Origin: Streptomyces ochraceiscleroticus
GTDB taxonomy: Bacteria > Actinomycetota > Actinomycetes > Streptomycetales > Streptomycetaceae
Length of the DNA stretch: 49,679 nucleotides
Direction of reading: 5' to 3'
NCBI RefSeq assembly: GCF_000720485.1
Contig: NZ_JOAX01000042.1
Span: 1-49,679, forward strand
Part shown: in pieces, positions 26,151 to 33,812 of the stretch
Position numbering within the stretch: position 1 is the first letter of the stretch
Layout: each line of letters begins with the position of its first letter
Translations under genes and position numbers: made by a program
The notes under the pieces: model-generated
Databases searched by the model: none
Told to the model about the DNA's origin: nothing
Seen by the model: only the letters and a program-made list of their open reading frames with translations

Positions 26151-26793
26151 TCTCCTTCTGCTTCTTCTCCTCGGCGTCCTCGATGACCGCCTCGGCGACC
26201 TGCTGCATCGAAAGCCGACGGTCCATCGACGTCTTCTGGATCCAGCGGAAGGCGGCGGGCTCGGTCAGCCCGTACTGCGTCTGCAGAATGCTCTTCGCAC
26301 GGTCGACCAGCTTCCGCGTCTCCAGGCGCTGCGTGAGGTCCGCGACCTCCTTCTCCAGTGTCCGCAGCTCCGTGAACCGGCTCACGGCCATCTCGATCGC
26401 CGGCACGACGTCGCTCTTGGAGAACGGCTTGACCAGGTACGCCATGGCACCGGCGTCCCGCGCCCGCTCGACCAGCTCACGCTGGGAGAACGCGGTCAGC
26501 ATCAGCACCGGGGCGATGCTCTCCTCGGCGATCTGCTCGGCCGCGGAGATGCCGTCGAGGACGGGCATCTTCACATCGAGGATCACCAGGTCGGGGCGGT
26601 GCTCGCGGGCCAGCTCCACGGCCTTCGCGCCGTCACCGGCCTCGCCGACGACCGTGTAGCCCTCCTCCTCCAGCATCTCTTTGAGATCCAGACGGATGAG
26701 CGCCTCGTCCTCGGCGATGACGACGCGGGTGGTCTGCGGCGGGACGTGCGACTGCTCGTCGGCGACGGGCTGCTCGGGCTCGGCGGCGCTCAC
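26131..26793 (-). CDS. ANTAR-domain response regulator (PdtaR-like)
   Basis: A 220-residue two-component receiver with RNA-binding output. The receiver domain covers about residues 22-140: acidic pocket VIAEDEALIRLDLKEML, phospho-acceptor Asp in DLVILDVKMPVLDG, and conserved Lys in AYLVKPFSKSD. A coiled-coil linker (TELRTLEKEVADLTQRLETR) leads to the ANTAR domain LVDRAKSILQTQYGLTEPAA and SMDRRLSMQQVAEAVIEDAE. ANTAR domains bind paired hairpins in nascent RNA to prevent termination. No partner kinase gene is nearby. The GTG at 26793 has GAGGAG five bases upstream. The C-terminus is Lys/Glu-rich and its last codons are triplicated in the DNA. Confidence 0.93.
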   Translation of the reverse strand: MSAAEPEQPVADEQSHVPPQTTRVVIAEDEALIRLDLKEMLEEEGYTVVGEAGDGAKAVELAREHRPDLVILDVKMPVLDGISAAEQIAEESIAPVLMLTAFSQRELVERARDAGAMAYLVKPFSKSDVVPAIEMAVSRFTELRTLEKEVADLTQRLETRKLVDRAKSILQTQYGLTEPAAFRWIQKTSMDRRLSMQQVAEAVIEDAEEKKQKEKEQPSE

Positions 26794-26888
26794 GTGACTC
26801 CTCGTTCCAGGCAGGTGGTGCCCCACGAGCCTACCTATCTCCTGTATCTTTGATGCACGGAGGGCCACGGCCCACCTTCCTTTGCAAG

Positions 26889-26963
26889 GCCCCGGTAGCC
26901 CAATTGGCAGCAGGCAATGGATTCAAAACCCATACAGTGTCGGTTCGAGTCCGACCCGGGGCA
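26889..26963 (+). tRNA. tRNA with anticodon CAA (Leu by anticodon), type I architecture
   Basis: A full cloverleaf can be drawn by hand. The acceptor stem is GCCCCGG with CCGGGGC and discriminator A (26963). The D stem is three base pairs (GCC/GGC). The anticodon arm ATGGA-TTCAAAA-CCCAT has one A-C mismatch at its loop end. The variable loop is five bases (ACAGT). The T arm is GTCGG-TTCGAGT-CCGAC. The anticodon CAA would read UUG (Leu). Bacterial tRNA-Leu normally has a long variable arm, which is missing here, so identity and function are uncertain. No CCA is encoded. A stem-loop region and the LAGLIDADG gene follow directly. Confidence 0.8.
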
Positions 26964-26964
26964 C

Positions 26965-27052
26965 TTTACCTTCGAATCGAAGATTCGACACCGGTTGGCG
27001 ATCTTCACTCGGTTCGGTGAACACTCCTTCGAATCGCCCCGCGAAGGGTAAA
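26965..27052. other. Structured spacer between tRNA and LAGLIDADG gene
   Basis: Within 90 bases there are three signals. The 11-mer CCTTCGAATCG occurs at 26969-26979 and 27026-27036 as a direct repeat. A short perfect hairpin CGAATC-GAA-GATTCG lies at 26973-26987. A longer inverted pair TTTACCTTCG / CGAAGGGTAAA with one bulge joins 26965-26974 to 27042-27052. It may be a terminator/processing element for the tRNA or the trace of an insertion site. Confidence 0.5.
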
Positions 27053-27073
27053 AGTCCCGCCAAAATCGGCGCT

Positions 27074-27823
27074 GTGTACGACCTTGAAACGCGTAAGCGT
27101 GCGCTCGCACTCGTCTCCCACGGCCGCAGTCTCAACTCTGTCAGCAAGCAGACAGGGATATCCCGCGCCGCGATCCGCCAGTGGCAGGTAAGGATCGAGC
27201 CGATCTCGCGCACCACTGAGTGTTCTCGACCTGACGATCTCGCCGCCTACTCGTACCTGCTGGGTCTCTACCTTGGCGACGGCTGCCTCAGCAGACAGCC
27301 ACGGGGCGGTTACGTGCTACGCATCGCCTGCGCTGACGCCTGGCCCGGACTCATAGCCGCATGCCGCGACGCCATCCTGCGCGTACGCCCCACGAACAGC
27401 GTCTGCCTCGTCCGCAAACAGGGCTGCGTCATGGTGACCAGCTCCAGCCGCCACTGGCCGTGCCTGTTCCCGCAGCACGGGCCCGGCAGGAAACACCACC
27501 GCCGTATCGTCCTCGAACCCTGGCAGCAAGCAATCGTGGACGCGCACCCGTGGGAGTTCATACGCGGGCTGATCCACTCCGACGGGTGTCGGATCACCAA
27601 CTGGACGACGCGCATGGTCGGCGGGGAGCGGAAGCGTTATGAGTACCCGCGGTACTTCTTCACCAACAAGTCCGACGACATCAGGAAGCTCTTCACGGAC
27701 ACGCTCGCCAAGGTGGGCGTCGAGTGGTCGGTCCTGGCGCGCGGCTCGGACCCCTTCAACGTCTCCGTCGCCCGACGGGCGTCCGTCGCGTTGATGGACG
27801 CCCACGTCGGGCCGAAGTACTAG
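27074..27823 (+). CDS. HTH plus LAGLIDADG homing-endonuclease-like protein
   Basis: A 249-residue protein from the GTG at 27074. Residues 5-40 form a homeodomain-like helix-turn-helix (RALALVSHGRSLNSVSKQTG, then ISRAAIRQWQ). Two LAGLIDADG helices follow: LLGLYLGDG (62-70, Asp 69) and FIRGLIHSDG (162-171, Asp 170). Both metal-binding acidic residues are kept, so DNA cleavage is conceivable. Very conserved-looking blocks include SSSRHWPCLFPQHGPGRKH and a C-terminus ending ALMDAHVGPKY. I recall similar proteins in many streptomycetes, annotated only as HTH proteins or regulators. The ribosome site is poor, so the start is uncertain. It sits between a tRNA gene and pyk, convergent with pyk. Confidence 0.85.
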   Translation: MYDLETRKRALALVSHGRSLNSVSKQTGISRAAIRQWQVRIEPISRTTECSRPDDLAAYSYLLGLYLGDGCLSRQPRGGYVLRIACADAWPGLIAACRDAILRVRPTNSVCLVRKQGCVMVTSSSRHWPCLFPQHGPGRKHHRRIVLEPWQQAIVDAHPWEFIRGLIHSDGCRITNWTTRMVGGERKRYEYPRYFFTNKSDDIRKLFTDTLAKVGVEWSVLARGSDPFNVSVARRASVALMDAHVGPKY

Positions 27824-27842
27824 GCGCAGGCGCGCCGTACCG

Positions 27843-29279
27843 CTACTCCGGCGAATCGTCCTCGCCGATGCGGTGGACGCGGACCAGGTTGGTCGTGCCC
27901 GGGACACCGGGGGGCGAGCCGGCGGTGATGATCACGACGTCACCGCGTTCGCAGCGGCCGATGCGCAGGAGTTGCTCGTCGACCTGGGCGACCATCTCGT
28001 CCGTGGAGTCGACGGTCGGGCCGAGGAACGTTTCGACGCCCCAGGTGAGGTTCAGCTGGGAGCGCGTGGCCGGTTCCGGCGTGAAGGCGAGGAGCGGGAT
28101 CGGCGAGCGGTAGCGGGAGAGCCGGCGGACCGTGTCGCCGGATTGCGTGAAGGCCACGAGGAACTTCGCGCCGAGGAAGTCGCCCATCTCGGCGGCGGCC
28201 CGCGCCACCGCCCCGCCCTGCGTACGGGGCTTGCTGGTCTCGGTGAGCGGCGGCAGCCCCTTGGTGAGGATGTCCTCCTCGGCGGCTTCGACGATGCGGC
28301 TCATCGTGCGGACGGTTTCCGTCGGGTACTTGCCGACACTCGTCTCGCCGGAGAGCATCACCGCGTCCGTGCCGTCGATGACGGCGTTGGCGACGTCGGA
28401 GGCTTCCGCGCGCGTCGGCCGGGAGTTGTCGATCATCGAGTCGAGCATCTGTGTGGCGACGATGACCGGCTTGGCGTTGCGCTTGGCGAGCTTGACCGCG
28501 CGCTTCTGAACGATCGGGACCGTTTCGAGCGGCATTTCGACGCCGAGGTCGCCGCGGGCGACCATGATGCCGTCGAACGCGGCAACGATGTCGTCGATGT
28601 TGTCGACCGCCTGCGGCTTCTCGACCTTGGCGATGACGGGGAGGAAGCGGCCTTCCTCGCGCATGATGCGGTGGACGTCTTCGATGTCGCGGCCGCTGCG
28701 TACGAAGGAGAGCGCGATGACGTCGGCTCCGGTGCGCAGCGCCCAGCGGAGGTCGTCCTGGTCCTTTTCGGAGAGGGCGGGGACGGAGACGGCGACGCCG
28801 GGAAGGTTGAGGCCCTTGTGGTCGGAGACCATGCCGCCCTCGATGACGCGGGTGCGGACCTCGGGGCCGTCGACGCCGATGACTTCGAGGGTGACCTTGC
28901 CGTCGTCGACGAGGATGCGTTCGCCGGTGGTGACGTCGGCGGCGAGTCCCTCGTACGTGGTGCCGCAGACGTGGCGGTCGCCTTCGGCCTCCGGTTCGAC
29001 GGTGATGGTGAATTCGTCGTCACGTTCGAGGAGGACGGGGCCTTCTCGGAATCGGCCGAGGCGGATCTTCGGACCTTGAAGGTCGGCGAGTACGCCGACG
29101 CTGCGGCCGGTCTCGTCGGATGCCTTGCGGACCCGCTCGTAACGCGCCTCGTGGTCGGCGTAGGTGCCGTGGCTGAGGTTGAAGCGGGCCACGTCCATTC
29201 CGGCTTCGACGAGTGCCTTGATCTGCTCGTACGAATCTGTGGCGGGTCCCAGGGTGCAGACGATCTTTGCTCGGCGCAT
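27843..29279 (-). CDS. pyk: Pyruvate kinase
   Basis: Makes pyruvate and ATP from phosphoenolpyruvate and ADP, the last step of glycolysis. The 478-residue enzyme begins MRRAKIVCTLGPATDSYEQI, with the substrate-site Arg and Asn in GMDVARFNLSHG. The lid domain contains DDGKVTLEVIGVDG. The active-site signature is FDGIMVARGDLGVEMPLE, preceded by the catalytic Lys in VIAKVEKPQAV. The C-terminal allosteric domain includes AFTQSGDTVRRLSRYRSPIP. Start and length match streptomycete enzymes; an upstream ATG would add 19 unrelated residues. It is convergent with the LAGLIDADG gene, 19 bases apart. Confidence 0.98.
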   Translation of the reverse strand: MRRAKIVCTLGPATDSYEQIKALVEAGMDVARFNLSHGTYADHEARYERVRKASDETGRSVGVLADLQGPKIRLGRFREGPVLLERDDEFTITVEPEAEGDRHVCGTTYEGLAADVTTGERILVDDGKVTLEVIGVDGPEVRTRVIEGGMVSDHKGLNLPGVAVSVPALSEKDQDDLRWALRTGADVIALSFVRSGRDIEDVHRIMREEGRFLPVIAKVEKPQAVDNIDDIVAAFDGIMVARGDLGVEMPLETVPIVQKRAVKLAKRNAKPVIVATQMLDSMIDNSRPTRAEASDVANAVIDGTDAVMLSGETSVGKYPTETVRTMSRIVEAAEEDILTKGLPPLTETSKPRTQGGAVARAAAEMGDFLGAKFLVAFTQSGDTVRRLSRYRSPIPLLAFTPEPATRSQLNLTWGVETFLGPTVDSTDEMVAQVDEQLLRIGRCERGDVVIITAGSPPGVPGTTNLVRVHRIGEDDSPE

Positions 29280-29527
29280 GCCGTCGACCCTATGACTTAC
29301 CGGTGGGTAGAGAACTGTGGAGAGGTGACTGCCCAACGGCGGTGAGGTGAAAGGCTCTTGACAAGTATTGGAATGTGCGAGCGACCGCTCCTATGAGCAG
29401 CTTTCGAGGCTTGCACGTGCGCCCGTACGCGCATCCGCACGCCCCTCACATGTACGCACGCCCCAGGCGGCGCCGTCCGCCCCACCCGACGGACGGCCGG
29501 CCCGCCGCCTCATCACGTCACGTCGCG

Positions 29528-30265
29528 TCACAGAACCGGCCGGGTCATCGTGAAGCGCGCGTTGACGTGTGCGTACACGGTCTGCTGCTGGGGTTCGAGG
29601 TCGAGCGCCGGGGCGGTCTCCTCGTGGGCGGCGCCTCCGTAGGCGGCGCGGGAGCGGAGCATCGGGTTGCCGGCGGGTGCGGCGTTCTCGGCGCCGATGT
29701 CCGCCAGTTCGACAAGCGCGTCGAGTCGTGCGCCGAGCGCTTCGGCGTACTCGCGGGCGCGCTGTACGGCTTCGCGTACGGCCTGCTGGCGGGCCTCGCG
29801 GTGGGACGGCGAGTCGGGGCGCAGGTCCCACCAGGGGCCGGCGACGCGGGTGAGTTCCAGGTCGGCGAGGCGGGTGGCGAGTTCGCCGAGTGCGGTGAAG
29901 TCGGTGAGGGTGGCGGTGAGGTGGACGTTGCCGTGGTAGGCGCGTACGCGTTCGCCGCGGCCCTTGTGGGTGAGTTGGGGCGTGACGGTGAAGGCGCCGG
30001 TGGCGAGCTTTTCGACGGCCTCGCCGTAGCTCTTGAGCAGGTCGAGCACTTCGGCGTTGCGGCGGGTGAGGTCCTGGAGTGCGGTGGCGCGATCGGTGCC
30101 GCGGGCCTGGACGGTGATACCGATGCGGGCGATCTCAGGGGCCACGTCGAGGCGGGCTTCGCCCCGTACGGCGACGCGCGGGACGTCCGGGGTGCCGTAC
30201 GGGACGGCGTCGCCGGGGGTCCCGGCGGGGGCGGTGTAGGTGCTGGTGGTGGGCGCGTCGGTCAT
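29528..30265 (-). CDS. SIMPL-domain protein (DUF541)
   Basis: A 245-residue protein of the SIMPL/YggE family, whose members form ring-shaped oligomers and have been linked to kinase signalling in animals and oxidative stress in bacteria. Family features are the opening VPRVAVRGEARLDVAPEIAR, the middle GNVHLTATLTDFTALGELAT and the helix REARQQAVREAVQRAREYAE followed by LGARLDALVELADIG. No signal peptide is visible, unlike many YggE proteins, so it may be cytoplasmic. The ATG at 30265 has AAGGAG eleven bases upstream; translation further upstream is unlikely. It is divergent from the 5'-nucleotidase gene. Confidence 0.88.
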   Translation of the reverse strand: MTDAPTTSTYTAPAGTPGDAVPYGTPDVPRVAVRGEARLDVAPEIARIGITVQARGTDRATALQDLTRRNAEVLDLLKSYGEAVEKLATGAFTVTPQLTHKGRGERVRAYHGNVHLTATLTDFTALGELATRLADLELTRVAGPWWDLRPDSPSHREARQQAVREAVQRAREYAEALGARLDALVELADIGAENAAPAGNPMLRSRAAYGGAAHEETAPALDLEPQQQTVYAHVNARFTMTRPVL

Positions 30266-30566
30266 GTGGTGGGGGGCTCCTTCTCGCGGCGCGGCACGGC
30301 CTCGCTCCGGACGGCGTCCTGCTGCGCAGAGCCTTGCACGGCGGCGGGGGTTTGTCAGGCGAGTGCGGGAGCGGCCGGCGGCGCGGCGGTCATCTGATCG
30401 CAACCTGTGAGGGGTGTTGCGGGAGAGGTGCCTGCGCCAGAATCTACGCGCGTCGTTCATCCGAACGTGACGCACGAACATGACGTCCATCTACGCGCGT
30501 TGTTTCGCTGTACGCCCAGTTGTACGCCCAACGGTTCGCAGGGATGCGGACGGTCAAGGAGAGGTC
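30266..30566. other. Divergent spacer between SIMPL and nucleotidase genes
   Basis: About 300 bases without a gene. It contains a 16-base direct repeat with one mismatch (ATCTACGCGCGT core, 30442-30457 and 30489-30504) and a shorter repeat TGTACGCCCA (near 30510 and 30521). No clear promoter or known operator was recognised. Confidence 0.55.
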
Positions 30567-32393
30567 ATGCCGCTCGATCGCAGAACGTTTGTGGGAAGTT
30601 CCGTCGCCGCCGGTGCCGGGGTGGCGCTGACGGGCGCCGGTGCGCCGGCCGCCGTGGCGAGTGAGCCGGCCGGCGCCCCGGTCCCCGCGGGGCACGGCCA
30701 TGGAGGCGGCGGCAAGCGGTACGCGTTCACCGTCATGGGCACCACCGACCTGCACGGCAATGTCTTCAACTGGGATTACGCGACGGACGCGGAATTCGAC
30801 GATCCTGCCCACAACGACGTCGGCCTGGCGAAGATTTCGACCCTGGTGAATGAGGTACGTGCCGAAAAGGGACGCGGCAACACTCTCCTCATCGACGCGG
30901 GTGACACCATCCAGGGCACGCAACTGGCGTACTACTACGCGAAGGTGGACCCGATCACCGGCGCGAACGGCCCGGTGCACCCGATGGCCCGGGCCATGAA
31001 CGCCATGGGTTACGATGCCGCGGCGCTCGGCAATCACGAGTTCAATTACGGCATTCCGGTGCTGCGCAAGTTCGAGGAGAACTGTGACTTCCCCCTGCTG
31101 GGCGCGAATGCGGTGGACGCTACTTCGCTGCGCCCGGCGTTCCCTCCGTACGTCATCAAGCGGCTGCGCACCCCGCACGGGCAGGATGTACGGGTCGGCA
31201 TTCTCGGGCTGACGAATCCGGGTATCGCGATCTGGGACAAGGCGCACGTCCAGGGGAAAATGGCTTTTCCGGGGCTGGAGGAGCAGGCCGCGAAGTGGGT
31301 GCCGAAGTTGCGGGCTCTGGGCGCGGACGTGGTGATCATAGCGGCGCATTCCGGATCGAGCGGCACGTCCTCGTACGGGGATCAGTTGCCGTATGTGGAG
31401 AACGCGGCGGCGTTGGTGGCGCAGCAGGTGCCGGGCATCGATGCGATTCTGGTGGGGCACGCGCACACGGAGATCCCGGAATACCGGGTGAGGAACGAGC
31501 GGACGGGCCGCGAGGTGGTGCTGTCGGAGCCGCTGAAGTGGGGGCAGCGGCTGACGTTGTTCGACTTCGAGCTGGCGTGGGAAAAGGGTCGCTGGTCGGT
31601 GGATTCGGTGTCGGCGCGGGTGCTGAACTCGAATGCGGCGGCGGAGGATGCGCGTATTTCCGGGCTGCTGCGTGATGCGCACGCGAAGGTGGTGCGTTAT
31701 GTGAATCAGGTGATCGGGCGGTCGGCTGCGCGCCTGTCCGCGGCGGAGGCTCCGTACAAGGACACTCCGGTGCTGGATTTCATCGCTTTCGTGCAGGCGG
31801 AGGTGGTGCGGAAGGCGTTGGCCGGGGGTGCGTTCGCGGATCTGCCGGTGGTGTCGCAGGCGTCGTGTTTCTCGCGCACGGCGGAGGTGCCGGCGGGGGA
31901 GGTGACGATCCGGTCGATGGCGGCGTTGTATCCGTTCGACAATACGCTGGAGGCGCGGGTGCTGACCCGTGCGCAGCTCAAGGATTACCTGGAGTTCTCG
32001 GCGCGGTATTACGTGCGAACGCCGGCGGGTGGCGAGGTGGATCCGTCGAAGCTGACGAATGCGGACGGCATTCCGGATTACAACTACGACGCGGTGAGCG
32101 GGGTGTCGTACAAGATCGACATCGCGAAGCCGGCGGGGCAGCGGATCGGGAAGCTGTTGCGGGACGGGAAGCCGGTGGATCCGGCGGCGCGTTTCGTGCT
32201 GGCGGTGAACAATTACCGGGCGAGCGGCGGGGGGAATTTCCCGCATGTGGCCAAGGCGGAGCAGGTGTGGGTGACGTCGGACGAGATCCGGAATCTGATC
32301 ATTGAGTGGGTGAAGCAGTCGGGCTCGATCGACGCGTCGCGTTTTGCGTCAGTGGACTGGAAGCTGACGCGGGACGGAGTTCCGGTCTTCTGA
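30567..32393 (+). CDS. Tat-exported 5'-nucleotidase / 2',3'-cyclic phosphodiesterase
   Basis: A secreted metallophosphatase that releases phosphate from nucleotides. The 608-residue precursor starts with a twin-arginine signal (RRTFVGSSVAAGAGVALTGA). The calcineurin-like domain has all metal motifs: GTTDLHGN, IDAGDTIQG, ALGNHEFNYG, a later AAHSGSSGTS and GHAHTEIPEY. The C-terminal nucleotide-specificity domain shows SMAALYPFDNTLEARVLT and VLAVNNYRASGGGNFPHVAK. ATG 30567 has AAGGAGAGGTC before it; an upstream in-frame ATG would spoil the signal. Its last 45 bases overlap the antisense end of the monooxygenase gene. Confidence 0.95.
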   Translation: MPLDRRTFVGSSVAAGAGVALTGAGAPAAVASEPAGAPVPAGHGHGGGGKRYAFTVMGTTDLHGNVFNWDYATDAEFDDPAHNDVGLAKISTLVNEVRAEKGRGNTLLIDAGDTIQGTQLAYYYAKVDPITGANGPVHPMARAMNAMGYDAAALGNHEFNYGIPVLRKFEENCDFPLLGANAVDATSLRPAFPPYVIKRLRTPHGQDVRVGILGLTNPGIAIWDKAHVQGKMAFPGLEEQAAKWVPKLRALGADVVIIAAHSGSSGTSSYGDQLPYVENAAALVAQQVPGIDAILVGHAHTEIPEYRVRNERTGREVVLSEPLKWGQRLTLFDFELAWEKGRWSVDSVSARVLNSNAAAEDARISGLLRDAHAKVVRYVNQVIGRSAARLSAAEAPYKDTPVLDFIAFVQAEVVRKALAGGAFADLPVVSQASCFSRTAEVPAGEVTIRSMAALYPFDNTLEARVLTRAQLKDYLEFSARYYVRTPAGGEVDPSKLTNADGIPDYNYDAVSGVSYKIDIAKPAGQRIGKLLRDGKPVDPAARFVLAVNNYRASGGGNFPHVAKAEQVWVTSDEIRNLIIEWVKQSGSIDASRFASVDWKLTRDGVPVF

Positions 32394-33812
32394 CGGGCGC
32401 GGAGTGGCGGGCGGCTGGTGCTGGAGCCGTCGCCCGCCGGGCGTCTGCTGCTGACGGCCTGGTTGCGGTGCCAGGCCGAAGGTGGTGAAGGCAGTGCGGT
32501 CGGGGAGGGGGTAGGGGGTGGTGCCGGTGAGGTGGTTGAGGATGACGGCGCTGCGCCAGGCGGCGAGGCCGAGGTCGGGCGTGCCGACGCCGTGGGTGTG
32601 GCGTTCGGCGTTCTGTACGTAGACAGAGCCGGTCACGCGGGTGTCGAGGTTCAGGCGGTGGTGGGCGTCGATGCTGGGGCGACCGGCGTTGTCGCGGCGG
32701 AGGTAGGGGTCGAGGGCGCCGGTGAGGGCGTCGAGGCTGCGTTCGCGGTAGCCGGTGGCGAGGACGACGGCGTCGGTGCTGAGCCGGCTGCGGGCCTGCT
32801 GGTGAGCGTGTTCCAGGTGGAGTTCGATGGTGTGGGTGCCGATGCGGCCTGCGGTGCGGACGGTGACGCCGGGGGTGAGGACGGCGTCGGGCCAGCCGCC
32901 GTCGATGGTGCGTTCGTACAGCTCTTGGTGGATGGCGGCGATGGTGTCGTGGTCGATGCCTTTGTAGAGCTGCCACTGCTGGGGGACGAGGGCGTCGCGG
33001 GTGGCTTCGGGGAGGTCGTGGAAGTAGCGCGTGTGGTCGGGGGTGAAGTGCTCGAGGCCGAGCTTGCTGTACTCCATGGGCGCGAAGGCGGGCGTGCGCG
33101 CCAGCCAGTGCAACCGTTCGTGGCCTGTGGGGCGGTTGCGGAGCAGGTCGAGGAAGATCTCGGCGCCGGACTGGCCCGAGCCGATGACGGTGATGTGGCC
33201 GGCGGCGAGCAGGCGTTCGCGGTGGTCGAGGTAGTCGGCGGAGTGGATGACGGGGAGGGCGGGGGCGTCGGCGAGGGGTTGGAGCGGCTCGGGGACGTGG
33301 GGTGCGGTGCCGATGCCGAGGACGACGTTGCGGGCGTACGTCCGGCCGAGTGCTTCGGCTTCGCCCTCGGCGTCGAGCTGGGTGTGGTCGACCTCGAAGA
33401 CGGCGTGTTCGGCGTTCCAGCGGAGGGTGTCGATCTGGTGGCGGAAGTGCAGGCCGGGGAGGTTTTCGCTGACCCAGCGGCAGTACGCGTCGTACTCGGC
33501 GCGGGGGGCGTGGAAGCGTTCGGCGAAGTAGAAGGGGAAGAGCCGGTCGCGGTGTTTGAGGTAGTTGAGGAAGCTCCAGGGGCTGGTGGGGTCGGCGAGG
33601 GTGACGAGGTCGGCGAGGAAAGGGACTTGGAGGGTGGCGCCGTCGATCATGAGGCCGGGGTGCCAGTGGAAGGCGGGCTGCTGGTCGTAGAAGGCGCAGG
33701 TCAGGTCGGTGAGGGGTGCGGCGAGGGCGGCGAGGGAGAGGTTGAAGGGGCCGATGCCGACGCCGACGAGGTCGAGGGGGGTGCGGGGGTCGGGGGCGGA
33801 GGCGGTGGTCAT
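32349..33812 (-). CDS. L-lysine N6-monooxygenase (siderophore N-hydroxylase, DesB/IucD family)
   Basis: A flavin monooxygenase that hydroxylates the terminal amine of lysine or a decarboxylated diamine, making the hydroxamate precursor. The 487-residue protein has the FAD motif GVGIGPFN (17-24), the family block LVTLADPTSPWSFLNYLKHR, the NADPH motif VIGSGQSGAEIFLDLL and the late ATGYRERS. It is longer than DesB (about 420) because of a Gln/Pro/Arg-rich C-terminal tail of about 45 residues. That tail is antisense to the end of the nucleotidase gene. Its ATG overlaps the decarboxylase stop (ATGA), so the pair is translationally coupled. With the upstream decarboxylase it would yield N-hydroxycadaverine or a related amine. 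Confidence 0.92.
   Translation of the reverse strand: MTTASAPDPRTPLDLVGVGIGPFNLSLAALAAPLTDLTCAFYDQQPAFHWHPGLMIDGATLQVPFLADLVTLADPTSPWSFLNYLKHRDRLFPFYFAERFHAPRAEYDAYCRWVSENLPGLHFRHQIDTLRWNAEHAVFEVDHTQLDAEGEAEALGRTYARNVVLGIGTAPHVPEPLQPLADAPALPVIHSADYLDHRERLLAAGHITVIGSGQSGAEIFLDLLRNRPTGHERLHWLARTPAFAPMEYSKLGLEHFTPDHTRYFHDLPEATRDALVPQQWQLYKGIDHDTIAAIHQELYERTIDGGWPDAVLTPGVTVRTAGRIGTHTIELHLEHAHQQARSRLSTDAVVLATGYRERSLDALTGALDPYLRRDNAGRPSIDAHHRLNLDTRVTGSVYVQNAERHTHGVGTPDLGLAAWRSAVILNHLTGTTPYPLPDRTAFTTFGLAPQPGRQQQTPGGRRLQHQPPATPRPSEDRNSVPRQLPVH

Noticed and set aside
26882..27073. In-frame extension of the LAGLIDADG protein back through the tRNA
   Set aside because: It would translate the tRNA itself and a structured spacer; residues there resemble nothing, so a start near 27074 is more likely.
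29358..29363. Perfect TTGACA on the plus strand upstream of pyk
   Set aside because: No -10 element follows at 16-19 bases, and the strand faces no downstream gene; probably chance.
30455..30485. Possible PHO box (GTTCATCC repeats) before the 5'-nucleotidase
   Set aside because: The GTTC-like units are not spaced at 11 bases on either strand, so the PhoP pattern fails.
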